Below, one piece after another: positions 8,601-15,728 of a stretch of DNA of 25,494 nt. The DNA is taken from positions 1 to 25,494 of the forward strand of contig CABIYO010000036.1 of NCBI GenBank assembly GCA_902362975.1, given 5' to 3'. The number at the start of each line of letters is the position of its first letter. The first letter of the stretch is position 1. The stretch comes from Caryophanales bacterium (GTDB lineage: Bacteria; Bacillota; Bacilli; Exiguobacteriales; Exiguobacteriaceae). The notes below the pieces were generated by a model that had not been told where the DNA came from, searched no databases, and was given only the letters and a program-made list of their open reading frames with translations. The translations under genes were made by a program, and so were the position numbers.

Positions 8601-8674
8601 AACTGGCTGAAGTCAATCGTTTCACGTTCTGCATACGGTCCAAATGCTTGAATCACCAATTCGACCGGTCTCAT
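5666..8674 (-). CDS. sbcC: Exonuclease subunit SbcC (SMC-like ATPase)
   Basis: SbcC with SbcD forms the bacterial Mre11-Rad50-type nuclease that opens DNA hairpins and trims blocked double-strand ends in the cytoplasm. The 1002-residue protein has the full Rad50 layout: Walker A GRTGAGKTT (35-43), a long coiled coil split by a zinc hook CPVC (Cys503, Cys506), a second coil, the ABC signature LSGGEGF (906-912), and Walker B TMLIDEGFGTLD (937-948) with catalytic Glu942. A switch His follows in VISHVQEL. The ATG at 8674 overlaps the sbcD stop as TAATG, with AAGGTGATG as ribosome site, so translation is coupled. No frame damage seen. Confidence 0.97.
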   Translation of the reverse strand: MRPVELVIQAFGPYAERETIDFSQLVGRSMFVVSGRTGAGKTTIFDAMTFALYGRASGSLRNASDFRSQYAQPELKTEVDFSFTIRGERYRIVRQPQQPHSKNKTPIPHEAILYEWEDGWKPLATKVNEVQERIESILQLSYEQFSQILLLPQNQFRQLLDSNSNEKQQILQSIFKTEAYRTFQEKWGERYSAYRKQVEWAVERTRLKLLELEDESIEEVSTQSIDEIQRWLDAREEHLVATCETALAQKKTYAIALEEAREALEKAKALVTLFKEREETDRALAIFLNGESIRNETRELLTKLEVAANIRPVFERLQELEQLVRRLTMEEQTSSTKLEHLQSTQSKLVEQQPTIEAYKEEVTSRKERLRIVDEMMPRIKEHSTLVTLRDQLMNRAKQLAMFSKESRLQELQEKERQLVDSVKSEPSERAVDAERHVDRLVHLASLETKARELSKQLDECERTGKDVQRQYVTQQEVVSTFKHQEQLLLARQLGETLVDGEPCPVCGSRHHDIPQHEETVTNITERDAAVARLDDLSTRLIEARAEYRSLHQQLEAVRQERDQASKHIQFDGDITEEINKWRTRTERLQREERIRQENERTLRQLSAEIRQLEQERRQQFEERERVVSELEATQQSLHALGQSEETTFDALQRERADLEHRISMLMKQVEAYDLESETVKKALWKEEERLSLIREQLTEASKQYDAQQTIWVNQLEASHLTRERYESFANQIDKRTMIREQLQREEEEGVRLRHHKQMIEEKLKNQERPNLHEMEMKVKEVAECSEQASKQLITAQDALSRHRHVISEWNTLREQTAQEERKLETIKLIADTGKGINPQKMTFETYVQTAFFDQILHAANIHLDQMTSGQFRLERKAETAKGNAKSGLELLVFDAYTGQSRRVQNLSGGEGFKASLSLALGLAEVVQQLSGGISLETMLIDEGFGTLDAESLDQAIELLMSLQATGRLVGVISHVQELKDRVDARIEVKKSRSGSSIQLIVE

Positions 8675-9777
8675 TAGACATCACCTTCTTCTATCATTTG
8701 CTTCACGGCATCTGAGGCAGTGCGACCATGTACGGCCTCAAAAAAATGGAGATATACCTCTTCTACTGACTGTCTTTCCAGTGTCTCGCGCTCAAACGTG
8801 GATGTCTGTTCCTGGCGACGTAACAGTTCCAATTCAAGATGAAGGATATTCGGATAGACAGTCCGGAGTTTCGCCATCGGATCGTGGAGCGCTGTATCAT
8901 CGGTCAATACAATTTTAAGGTAGTCATCTGTCTTTTGTTGCTGATAAAAAGTTGGGGCAAGAAGTTCATTCAATGTTCCGGTAAGTTGCCGCATATCGCG
9001 CTCTGGTGTCAAGGCACGGCGACGACGTTTCCATTGACCGTTCCATTCCAGAACATCGACGGATTTTTCATGATTGACCTCAGAAAACGAATATTTCATA
9101 AGCGACCCGCTATATGCGATTCTTTCTGATTGAATCGCATCACGATTATGTAAATGACCTAATGCCGTATACGAAAAAGGCTCATATAACCCTTTTGAGA
9201 CCTGTCCAGCCGTCCCAACAGATAGTTGGCGTTCTGAATCCGTCTCCAGTCCGCCCGCGACAAAACTGTGGCCAATCGTCACGGCATCTTTTTCGATCAT
9301 ACCGAAAGCTTCAATGACCGCCTCCAATGCATCATGATGCGTTCGAATCGAGTCAATACCGAGGATATGCCGTACACGAGCCGGCTCAAGAAATGGAATC
9401 GGATAAAATGGGACCCCTGCGATATCGAGGGGAGCGGAAGTCGGGTCTAGTTTCCCGACGATGTGAAGTCCTACTTGTCTCAATAACTTCGAACTATATT
9501 CGAGACGTTCTGCCGAATCATGGTTTCCGGCGATGGCGACGACTGGGATTCCGCGGTTCAAGACGAGCTCTCGCCACATCTCATCGAGTAAATCGACCGC
9601 CTCGACGGGAGGGACGGCTCGGTCATATAAATCCCCTGCGATGATGACCGCATCGGGTCGTTCCTCATCTACGATTTGTAAAAAAGAATGGAATAAGATA
9701 TTTCGTTGATCTTCTGTCATATGTCGACCGTGGACGATCTTACCTAGATGCCAATCGGCCGTGTGAATCCATTTCAT
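8674..9777 (-). CDS. sbcD: Exonuclease subunit SbcD (Mre11-type nuclease)
   Basis: SbcD supplies the manganese-dependent nuclease site of the SbcCD complex. The 367-residue product has the calcineurin-type phosphoesterase motifs in order: HTADWHLGK near the start, AGDLYDRA near 47-54, AGNHDSAER near 82-90, GHSF, and ALGHLHNRD. The C-terminal part would carry the capping and SbcC-binding regions. I chose ATG 9777, with AGAGGTG seven bases before it; a GTG at 9780 is in frame but worse spaced. It is the first gene of a four-gene minus operon. An extended -10 (TGTTAGAAT, -10 at 9799-9804) lies just upstream. Confidence 0.97.
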   Translation of the reverse strand: MKWIHTADWHLGKIVHGRHMTEDQRNILFHSFLQIVDEERPDAVIIAGDLYDRAVPPVEAVDLLDEMWRELVLNRGIPVVAIAGNHDSAERLEYSSKLLRQVGLHIVGKLDPTSAPLDIAGVPFYPIPFLEPARVRHILGIDSIRTHHDALEAVIEAFGMIEKDAVTIGHSFVAGGLETDSERQLSVGTAGQVSKGLYEPFSYTALGHLHNRDAIQSERIAYSGSLMKYSFSEVNHEKSVDVLEWNGQWKRRRRALTPERDMRQLTGTLNELLAPTFYQQQKTDDYLKIVLTDDTALHDPMAKLRTVYPNILHLELELLRRQEQTSTFERETLERQSVEEVYLHFFEAVHGRTASDAVKQMIEEGDV

Positions 9778-9798
9778 CACGTATCACCTCTCTTTCCT

Positions 9799-9806
9799 AT
9801 TCTAAC
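9799..9806 (-). promoter_or_regulatory. Candidate extended -10 promoter for sbcDC
   Basis: On minus, TAGAAT (9804-9799) is preceded by TG plus one base, a sigma-A extended -10. The -35 region 17 bases upstream (CGAATC) is weak, which extended -10 promoters tolerate. It lies about 20 bases before the sbcD start, in the divergent gap with the ABC gene. On plus, TTGACA at 9833-9838 could be the -35 for the ABC gene, though no good -10 follows. Confidence 0.45.
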
Positions 9807-9884
9807 ATGAGTCATGCGTATGATTCGACGTCTTGACACCCGTTTTTGAAACAGCGAAAGTAAGAGGAGAGGAGGACTTCCAAC

Positions 9885-11615
9885 ATGAAATCATCAACAT
9901 GGCAAACTTTTTTTCAATTATTCAAAATCGCAAATCCTCCGAAAAATCTATTTGTCGGAGCCGTTCTGATCTCGCTCCTTCAAGCCGTCGCCTCACTTGC
10001 CATTCCGCTCATCTTGCAACGTGTGGTCGACTGGTGGAGCAGCGACTTATTGACACCAGAATGGATCATCTATTTCGTCATCGCATTTTTGATTCAGGTC
10101 ATCACGAGTGCCGTTTCGATTTATTGGTTACATATTGTGGGGCAACGGGTCGTTGCCAATTTACGCACGACCTTGTGGGACCATCTCGTCAAACTGCCGA
10201 TTCCATTCTATGACGGCATCAAGTCGGGGGAACTGGTGTCTCGGTTGAACAATGATACGACGACGCTTCAACAGTTGTTATCCGAACAAAGTGTCAGGTT
10301 GTTGACCTCCCTCGTCTCGGTCATCGGCGCCGTCGCCATCTTGTTCACACTCGATTGGCAAATGACACTCGTCATCTTGTTCTCTGTTCCGACCACACTC
10401 ATCATTGTCATACCGCTCGGACGGAAGCTTCGGATTATCGCAAAAGAGACACAACAAGAACTCGGAAATCTTTCCGGCTTCTTCGCCGAACTTCTCGGTG
10501 AAATCCGCCTCGTCAAATCACAAGCGACGGAACAGATGGAAGTGAAAACCGGCAAAGCAAAAATCGAGACACTGTTCGATTACGGGGTGAAGGAAGGACG
10601 AATTCAAGCAATCCTCATTCCCCTTCTCAATGTGACCTTGACTGGGATGTTGATTGCCATCCTCGGGTTCGGCGCATATCGCGTCTCGACCGGAGCTTTA
10701 TCAACGGGCGAACTACTCGCCTTCATGCTCTATCTCTTCCAAATCATCACGCCGCTCATCACGATGAGTGAATTCTTGACGAGACTTCAAAAGGCGCGTG
10801 GAGCAACGGAACGGATTGCTGAATTGCTCGAAGTCAGCCCCGAACCATACAGCACACATGAAGAAATGATTCATCAGACGACGCTCTCATTTGAAGATGT
10901 TGCTTTCCATTATGGTACTGAACCCGTCATCCAAGGATTGACACTTCAAGTGTCACCGGGGACGACAACTGCCATCGTCGGACGAAGTGGTGCCGGGAAA
11001 ACGACACTTTTCTCACTTGTCGAACAGTTCTATTTACCGACGGCAGGAACGATTCGATATGGAAATCGAGAGATTCAAACATACGGGCGTGATACTTGGC
11101 GTCAAATCATCGGATATGTCGCTCAAGATTCCCCCGTCCTCTCAGGATCTGTACGGACAAACATTGTGTACGGACTTCGACATGAAGCGAGCGATGATGA
11201 AATCAAAGTGGCCTGTGAGATGGCCAACGCATGGTCGTTCATTGAAACGATGCCAGAACAGCTCGATACGGAGATTGGTGAGCGAGGTATCCGTTTGTCT
11301 GGCGGGCAGCGTCAACGGCTTGCTATCGCGCGTGCGTTGTTACGAAATCCACAGATTCTATTACTCGACGAGGCAACATCAAGTCTAGATTCCGAATCAG
11401 AACGCGTGGTCCAAGAAGCGTTAGACCGGCTGATGGTCGGACGAACGACGCTTGTGATTGCCCACCGCCTCTCGACTGTCAGACATGCCGACCAGATTGT
11501 CGTCTTAGAAGACGGACGAATCAGTGGGATCGGGAAACATGAGCAACTTTTAACGGAGAATAAACTATATGAACGACTCGTTTCACAACAATTATTAGGG
11601 GGACAAGCCACATGA
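9885..11615 (+). CDS. ABC exporter half-transporter (BmrA/MDR type)
   Basis: A fused permease and ATPase of 576 residues, the usual length for homodimeric exporters of the BmrA/LmrA group; drugs or lipids are typical substrates but none can be assigned here. Residues about 20-300 hold six membrane segments. The nucleotide domain shows Walker A GRSGAGKTT (near 366), the signature LSGGQRQR (near 471), Walker B LLLDEATSSLD (near 490) and the H-loop IAHRLST (near 524). The ATG has GAGGAGG about ten bases upstream. Its TGA overlaps the next gene's ATG by four bases, so the downstream dehydrogenase is translationally coupled. Confidence 0.95.
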   Translation: MKSSTWQTFFQLFKIANPPKNLFVGAVLISLLQAVASLAIPLILQRVVDWWSSDLLTPEWIIYFVIAFLIQVITSAVSIYWLHIVGQRVVANLRTTLWDHLVKLPIPFYDGIKSGELVSRLNNDTTTLQQLLSEQSVRLLTSLVSVIGAVAILFTLDWQMTLVILFSVPTTLIIVIPLGRKLRIIAKETQQELGNLSGFFAELLGEIRLVKSQATEQMEVKTGKAKIETLFDYGVKEGRIQAILIPLLNVTLTGMLIAILGFGAYRVSTGALSTGELLAFMLYLFQIITPLITMSEFLTRLQKARGATERIAELLEVSPEPYSTHEEMIHQTTLSFEDVAFHYGTEPVIQGLTLQVSPGTTTAIVGRSGAGKTTLFSLVEQFYLPTAGTIRYGNREIQTYGRDTWRQIIGYVAQDSPVLSGSVRTNIVYGLRHEASDDEIKVACEMANAWSFIETMPEQLDTEIGERGIRLSGGQRQRLAIARALLRNPQILLLDEATSSLDSESERVVQEALDRLMVGRTTLVIAHRLSTVRHADQIVVLEDGRISGIGKHEQLLTENKLYERLVSQQLLGGQAT

Positions 11616-12484
11616 AAACAATCGGATTTATCGGGCTCGGGGTCATGGGCCAATCGATGGTACGTAATTTGATGAAACACGGATTTGAAGTGCAAGCATA
11701 CACACGGACGAAAGAGAAGGCAGCCGCATTGTTAGAGGAAGGTGTGACATGGTGTGATTCGGTTCGAGACGTTTGCCGAGATGCCGATGCTGTCATCACC
11801 ATCGTCGGCTATCCGTCTGATGTCGAATCCATCTATTTTGGTGAAGGGAACATTCTTGATTCGGCAGAACCAGGTACATTATTAATCGACATGACGACGT
11901 CCTCACCGAAACTAGCTGAACGAATTGCCGAGACTGCCATTGAGCGGAGTCTCCTCCCACTTGACGCACCAGTAACAGGTGGCGATGTCGGAGCCAAAAA
12001 TGGAACGCTGTCGATTTTAGTCGGTGGGGGTGAATTCGCCTTCAATAAAGCGAAGCCTCTATTTGAAGCGATGGGACAATCGATTGAACGAATGGGATAC
12101 GCAGGGAGCGGTCAATATGCGAAACTTGCCAATCAAATCGCCATTGCCGGCATCATGATGGGGAATGCCGAAATGCTAGCGTTCAGTAAACGAGCTGGAA
12201 TTGACCCAGAGGCGCTCGTTCGTACAATTCGAGGCGGGGCAGCTGGTAGCTGGACGCTTGAAAACCTGGTTCCACGCATGATTGTCGAAGACTATGCACC
12301 TGGCTTCTTCATCAAACACTTTATCAAAGACATGACACTCGCTATCGAGAGCGCACACGAGCTACAAGTGACATTACCAGGTCTCGAACTCGCACATCGC
12401 CTCTATTCAATTCTTGAAGAGAACGGGTACGGAGAGAATGGCACGCAAGCACTGATCGAGTATTATCTTCATCAAGATGTTTGA
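11612..12484 (+). CDS. NAD(P)-dependent oxidoreductase, 3-hydroxyisobutyrate dehydrogenase family
   Basis: A beta-hydroxyacid dehydrogenase of 290 residues. The N-terminal Rossmann motif is GFIGLGVMG (Gly8, Gly10, Gly13). The substrate-binding stretch DAPVTGGDVGAKNGTLS lies near residues 117-133. The catalytic lysine is Lys171 in AKLANQIA, the expected place. The TRT after the second strand (residues 31-33) hints at NADP preference, but that is a guess. Exact substrate unknown; tartronate semialdehyde, hydroxyisobutyrate and gamma-hydroxybutyrate are used by relatives. It overlaps the ABC exporter gene by four bases (ATGA), with GGGGGA as ribosome site, so the pair is one operon. Confidence 0.9.
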   Translation: MKTIGFIGLGVMGQSMVRNLMKHGFEVQAYTRTKEKAAALLEEGVTWCDSVRDVCRDADAVITIVGYPSDVESIYFGEGNILDSAEPGTLLIDMTTSSPKLAERIAETAIERSLLPLDAPVTGGDVGAKNGTLSILVGGGEFAFNKAKPLFEAMGQSIERMGYAGSGQYAKLANQIAIAGIMMGNAEMLAFSKRAGIDPEALVRTIRGGAAGSWTLENLVPRMIVEDYAPGFFIKHFIKDMTLAIESAHELQVTLPGLELAHRLYSILEENGYGENGTQALIEYYLHQDV

Positions 12485-12520
12485 AACCGAATATTAGTAG
12501 GAGTGAAGGAGGCGATTTTC

Positions 12521-12754
12521 GTGCCATGGATTATGAATGACTATCCAGAATCACTGAAAAACTTCGATCCACTTGTAAAAAAGAAAGCCATTGATATCGC
12601 GAACGCATTACTCGCGCAAGGCTACTCTGAGACGACAGCGATTCACATTGCCACCGAGCAAGCAAAAAAGTGGCATGCGGATGCGTCGGAAGAGGAAAAA
12701 CAAGATTTTGAAGACGCACCAAACCCTAAAAAGTCAGATCAGCACGGAACATAA
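12521..12754 (+). CDS. YdaT-like small protein (77 aa)
   Basis: The product begins MPWIMNDYPESLKNFDPLVK and continues with KKAIDIANALLAQGYSE and AIHIATEQAKKWH, the pattern of the short YdaT family of Bacillus, whose function is not established. I chose GTG 12521, which follows GAAGGAGG (12504-12513) at about eight bases; an ATG at 12503 overlaps the ribosome site and is unlikely. The tail is acidic and polar (ASEEEKQDFEDAP) and probably unstructured. It follows the dehydrogenase by 36 bases and is probably the last gene of that operon, closed by the terminator at 12753. Confidence 0.8.
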   Translation: MPWIMNDYPESLKNFDPLVKKKAIDIANALLAQGYSETTAIHIATEQAKKWHADASEEEKQDFEDAPNPKKSDQHGT

Positions 12755-12787
12755 AACAACCGGTCGGATTATCCGACCGGTTGTTTT
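12753..12787. terminator. Bidirectional terminator overlapping both gene ends
   Basis: AAAACAACCGGTCGGA (12753-12768) and TCCGACCGGTTGTTTT (12772-12787) form a perfect 16-base stem with a TTA loop. It serves the plus operon and the minus DUF975 gene; the loop is the latter's stop codon and the right arm encodes its last residues (QPVG). Confidence 0.9.
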
Positions 12788-13413
12788 GCTTGATAGGAGG
12801 CATTTAACTCTAAATAGAGTCCAGAAATCGCCGTTTGAAGATATGGTGTGACAAAGATATAAGCTAGACCTCCAGTAAGAAGGACGAGCGCATACCATCC
12901 GATAAAACTCGCATAGAGCTTTAACATCGTCTGTTTGTGCCCTTTCATCATTTGGCGGCTTTTTCGCATCGCCTGAAATGCAGATAGGTCCGGCTCATCT
13001 CGCATGATAAATGGCGCGATGCGATACGTCAAATAGAACCAGACACCAGGTAGAATCAGGAAAAGCATCAGCACGTTTAGACCTAAATAGAATACCGCAT
13101 AATAGACCACAGCACGTGAATAGTCTTTAAGTGACCCGAACGACTCAATCAACAATCCGAACGTTGGCTTTTCATCTTTCGCCACCTGGAGAAACACCCA
13201 ATTTTTCCCGAGCTCGATAGGTGCGAGCAGAACCGTCGCCCCGTAAAGAAGCGCCACCGATGTCAAAAGAACTTCGGGATCGTTCGCCGAGAGATCGAGT
13301 CGGGTCGTAATCATCGCTTGAATGACCATGACAGTTAAGACAACGAGTAATGAGATGCCCCACTTCCCTGATAGCATTCGTAGCGCATATTGTTTGTAAA
13401 CGGAAGATTGCAT
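12769..13413 (-). CDS. DUF975 family membrane protein
   Basis: A 214-residue integral membrane protein with about four to five hydrophobic segments (near 20-37, 50-70, 100-125 and 165-190). The stretch FQAMRKSRQMMKGHKQTMLKLYASFIGWY, followed by a Gly-rich segment and TPYLQTAISGLYLEL, matches DUF975. The family's role is not known; members are common in Bacillota. ATG 13413 has TAGGTGA four bases before it, and an extended -10 (TGCTATAAT) lies about 30 bases upstream. It is a single-gene unit ending in the shared terminator. Confidence 0.85.
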   Translation of the reverse strand: MQSSVYKQYALRMLSGKWGISLLVVLTVMVIQAMITTRLDLSANDPEVLLTSVALLYGATVLLAPIELGKNWVFLQVAKDEKPTFGLLIESFGSLKDYSRAVVYYAVFYLGLNVLMLFLILPGVWFYLTYRIAPFIMRDEPDLSAFQAMRKSRQMMKGHKQTMLKLYASFIGWYALVLLTGGLAYIFVTPYLQTAISGLYLELNASYQAKQPVG

Positions 13414-13442
13414 GAATTCACCTACATTTATTGTTTTCTCTC

Positions 13443-13451
13443 ATTATAGCA
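13443..13451 (-). promoter_or_regulatory. Extended -10 promoter for the DUF975 gene
   Basis: On minus the sequence TGC TATAAT (13451-13443) is a perfect sigma-A -10 with a TG extension. The T-run of the cutC terminator ends right where it begins, so the terminator stem fills the spacer and -35 space. Confidence 0.7.
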
Positions 13452-13471
13452 AAAAAACAGTCTTCCGACTG
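13451..13471 (-). terminator. Intrinsic terminator after cutC
   Basis: On minus CAGTC (13471-13467), loop GGAA, GACTG (13462-13458), then seven Ts (13457-13451). The stem is short but the T-run is strong. It follows the cutC stop at 13486 by about 15 bases. Confidence 0.8.
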
Positions 13472-13485
13472 CTTTCCGCATTGGC

Positions 13486-14139
13486 TCATCCAAGAAGTTG
13501 TTTGAACTTCACTTCATCGAGCTGTCCATTCGTTCGTACGCCATTTCCTATGTGTACCATCGCTACGTCAAGACGTTCTCGAAGAATCGGTAACGTTTCC
13601 ACCGTGATCCCTGCACCAGGCAAAATTGTCATCTCGGCCTGTTCCTTCAAGGCAATCAAGGTTTCAATTCCTTCTAGTACAGTTTTGGCACCGCCTGAAG
13701 TAAGGAGAATATCTACTTCCGGATATCCATTCAATACGTCCATCGCTTCAAAGACATCACGTGATGCATCGAAGGCACGGTGGAACGTGAGCGTCATTTC
13801 CCCCTTGTGCTTGATCACTTCCCCTAAGGTCCGCTCGTCAATCGCGCCATCCTGTGTCAAGGCACCGAATACGATTCCATCGACACCGAGCTCACGGCAT
13901 AGACCGATATCCGCAAGAATAGTCTCGACATCATCCTCATTGAAATGGAACGAATGCGCATGGGGTCTTATCATCACATGCACCGGAATCGACACATGTT
14001 CGATCACATTTCGAATCGTTCCAAAACTTGGTGTGATCCCTCCATTTTCCATATCCGCAATCAGTTCGAGTCGTTTCGCACCGAGTTGCTCAGCCTGAAT
14101 CGCTTCCGTTAGTGTAGTGACAATCACTTCTATATTCAT
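13486..14139 (-). CDS. cutC: CutC family protein (copper homeostasis annotation)
   Basis: A 217-residue TIM-barrel protein of the CutC family. Seen in order: NIEVIVTTLTEAIQAEQLGAKRLEL, NGGITPSFG, VHVMIRPHAHSFHFNEDD, GVDGIVFGALTQDGAID, LTFHRAFDASRD, LLTSGGAKT and PGAGIT. The family was tied to copper tolerance in E. coli, but that role is disputed and the barrel looks enzymatic. It starts 13 bases after the stop of a DeoR-type regulator, with GGGAG overlapping that gap, so the two are one operon. DeoR-type proteins usually sense sugar phosphates, which argues for a metabolic rather than a metal role here. Confidence 0.93.
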   Translation of the reverse strand: MNIEVIVTTLTEAIQAEQLGAKRLELIADMENGGITPSFGTIRNVIEHVSIPVHVMIRPHAHSFHFNEDDVETILADIGLCRELGVDGIVFGALTQDGAIDERTLGEVIKHKGEMTLTFHRAFDASRDVFEAMDVLNGYPEVDILLTSGGAKTVLEGIETLIALKEQAEMTILPGAGITVETLPILRERLDVAMVHIGNGVRTNGQLDEVKFKQLLG

Positions 14140-14152
14140 TCAATCGCTCCCT

Positions 14153-14923
14153 TTACGGTGCGAACTTCCAGTCCACACCATGTTCGGCTAAGACCCCTTT
14201 AAAATCTTGAGGCTCCGGAAAATCAGAGATAATCGCCGTCACCTTCGAAAAATCACAGACGCGATACCGCTTTTGTTGATTTAGTTGGGTATGGTCCGTC
14301 AGTAAGAACGTCTCGCGACTTTGTGACATCACCGACTGGGTGATACTGGCGAGGCCGAAAGCGTCACACGTTAAACCTAGTGACGCGTCGACCCCTTCGA
14401 CGGACAAAATGGCAAGGTCGAACATGTATGTCTGAAGTTGCGCCAAGACCTGCTCACCTGTCGTCACGAGATGTTTCGGGTCGATTGTACCACCTAATAG
14501 CTGAATATCGCCACCAAGCACACCTTTCGCCCGCTGTTCAAACAACGCCTTCGCCACCGTCAACGATGGCGTCACGACCGTCACATTGCGACCACGTAAC
14601 CGAGAAGCCACTTGCTCTGCCGCGACCCCGTGTCCGATATATAATAATGTATCATCTGGAATCAACTGAAATGCGGTATAGGCAATCCGACGAATTCCAT
14701 CCATGTTTGCAATCACGATAGGCTGAAAGGACATGCTCTGATGTAGGACCGCTCCCCCGTATACACGTTTGATTCGATGTTCTTTTTCTAATTCTTCTAA
14801 ATAACGTCGAATCGATTCCCCCGATACGTTCAAACGCTCGATCAACTCGCTCGTTTTTACTTTACCTTCTCGTTCGATCCATTCAACAATTTTCTGTTTA
14901 CGCTCTTCACCGATTAAAGACAC
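14153..14923 (-). CDS. DeoR/GlpR-family transcriptional regulator
   Basis: A 256-residue repressor-type protein. Residues 8-58 form the DeoR winged helix-turn-helix (RKQKIVEWIEREGKVKTSEL, ESIRRYLEELEKEHRIKRVYGGA). The rest resembles the DeoRC sensor, a ribose-5-phosphate-isomerase-like fold that binds phosphorylated sugars. Two features differ from the common sensor: the usual GTT near LDAGTT is GHG here (YIGHGVAAEQVA), and the segment near SVEGVDASLGLTCDAFG replaces the usual GxxGI. GTG 14923 follows GGAGGAGG. Regulators of this family normally control their own neighbours; the candidate repeats at 14973-15050 may be its sites. Effector unknown. Confidence 0.9.
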   Translation of the reverse strand: MSLIGEERKQKIVEWIEREGKVKTSELIERLNVSGESIRRYLEELEKEHRIKRVYGGAVLHQSMSFQPIVIANMDGIRRIAYTAFQLIPDDTLLYIGHGVAAEQVASRLRGRNVTVVTPSLTVAKALFEQRAKGVLGGDIQLLGGTIDPKHLVTTGEQVLAQLQTYMFDLAILSVEGVDASLGLTCDAFGLASITQSVMSQSRETFLLTDHTQLNQQKRYRVCDFSKVTAIISDFPEPQDFKGVLAEHGVDWKFAP

Positions 14924-14972
14924 GTCCCTGCCTCCTCCACAATAATCTTTCCTTTTCTAGTGTAACGAACGC

Positions 14973-15050
14973 ATGTAAATTTAACGTAAATTGAAAGTAA
15001 AGAACGAGCAAATCCAACATGTTTTTGTTTCTTTTTTATGTAAATCAACG
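14973..15050. promoter_or_regulatory. Repeated ATGTAAAT motifs upstream of deoR-cutC (candidate operators)
   Basis: ATGTAAAT occurs at 14973-14980 and again at 15038-15045, each followed by TTAACG or CAACG; ACGTAAAT at 14984-14991 lies exactly 11 bases after the first. Copies one helical turn apart, with a third about six turns away, would fit an autoregulatory operator. No promoter elements here are strong. The rest of 14924-15059 shows nothing else. Confidence 0.35.
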
Positions 15051-15059
15051 ACAATACAC

Positions 15060-15089
15060 AAAAAAGGCACGCCCTTCACGGACGTACCT
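15060..15089 (-). terminator. Intrinsic terminator after plsY
   Basis: On minus AGGTACGTCC (15089-15080) pairs with GGGCGTGCCT (15074-15065), using two G-T pairs, around GTGAA and ending in TTTTTT. It sits just after the plsY stop at 15097. Confidence 0.85.
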
Positions 15090-15096
15090 GCATGAG

Positions 15097-15717
15097 TCAT
15101 GATTTCGGCTTGTGTTGTAACAGCGGAACTTTTGGTTCTTTTCCAGCACGTATACGTTGCCAATTGGCACGATGCTTAATAATAATGAACAATGCGAGTG
15201 GCACGATGACGATCAGGGGTAGCCAATCTTTCGTCACGATGCTATAAGTTGTTGCCGTCACTAGTCCCACCACGGCGGCAGCCATCGAGGAGAGGGATAC
15301 CATGCGCGAGGTAAGGAGCGTCACGATAAATGTACCTACGACGACAAAGAAGAACCATGGGAAAGCTGCCAACAAAACACCACCGCTCGTCGCAACCGAT
15401 TTTCCACCTTTGAATTTCGCAAAGACAGGATAAGAGTGTCCAATCACTGCCGGAATCCCGGCAAGAAGCAGGCTCATCTCGCTTCCAAACAGTAGAGGCA
15501 GCAATGCAGCGACAAGACCTTTCCCCATGTCCCCGAGTAAGACGAGGATTCCTGCCTTCTTCCCTAATACACGAAACGTGTTCGTTGTTCCCAGATTGCC
15601 GCTCCCATGTTCTCGAACGTCTACGCGATAGCCGATTTTGCCAATGATGAGGGCAAACGGAATGGCACCAAGTAAATAACTTAAAATAATAATCATGATT
15701 TCTGTCACATATGGCAT
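15097..15717 (-). CDS. plsY: Glycerol-3-phosphate acyltransferase PlsY
   Basis: PlsY transfers an acyl group from acyl-phosphate to glycerol-3-phosphate, the first committed step of membrane lipid synthesis. The 206-residue integral membrane protein has all three conserved motifs: SGNLGTTN (39-46), GDMGKG (62-67) and GHSYPVFAKFKGGKSVAT (93-110). Length is normal and the tail is basic. ATG 15717 follows AAGGGGAA. It starts 11 bases after the stop of the VanY-type gene, so the two are probably co-transcribed and share the terminator at 15060. Confidence 0.97.
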   Translation of the reverse strand: MPYVTEIMIIILSYLLGAIPFALIIGKIGYRVDVREHGSGNLGTTNTFRVLGKKAGILVLLGDMGKGLVAALLPLLFGSEMSLLLAGIPAVIGHSYPVFAKFKGGKSVATSGGVLLAAFPWFFFVVVGTFIVTLLTSRMVSLSSMAAAVVGLVTATTYSIVTKDWLPLIVIVPLALFIIIKHRANWQRIRAGKEPKVPLLQHKPKS

Positions 15718-15728
15718 CGCAATTCCCC

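Noticed and set aside
5666..8674. Many long reverse-frame ORFs on plus across sbcC and other genes
   Set aside because: They are shadows of strong coding frames, lack ribosome sites and show no family sequence.
5666..9777. sbcC/sbcD region as a defence-type SMC/nuclease system (Wadjet- or Gabija-like)
   Set aside because: Motifs, lengths and overlap are those of standard housekeeping SbcCD with a CPVC zinc hook.
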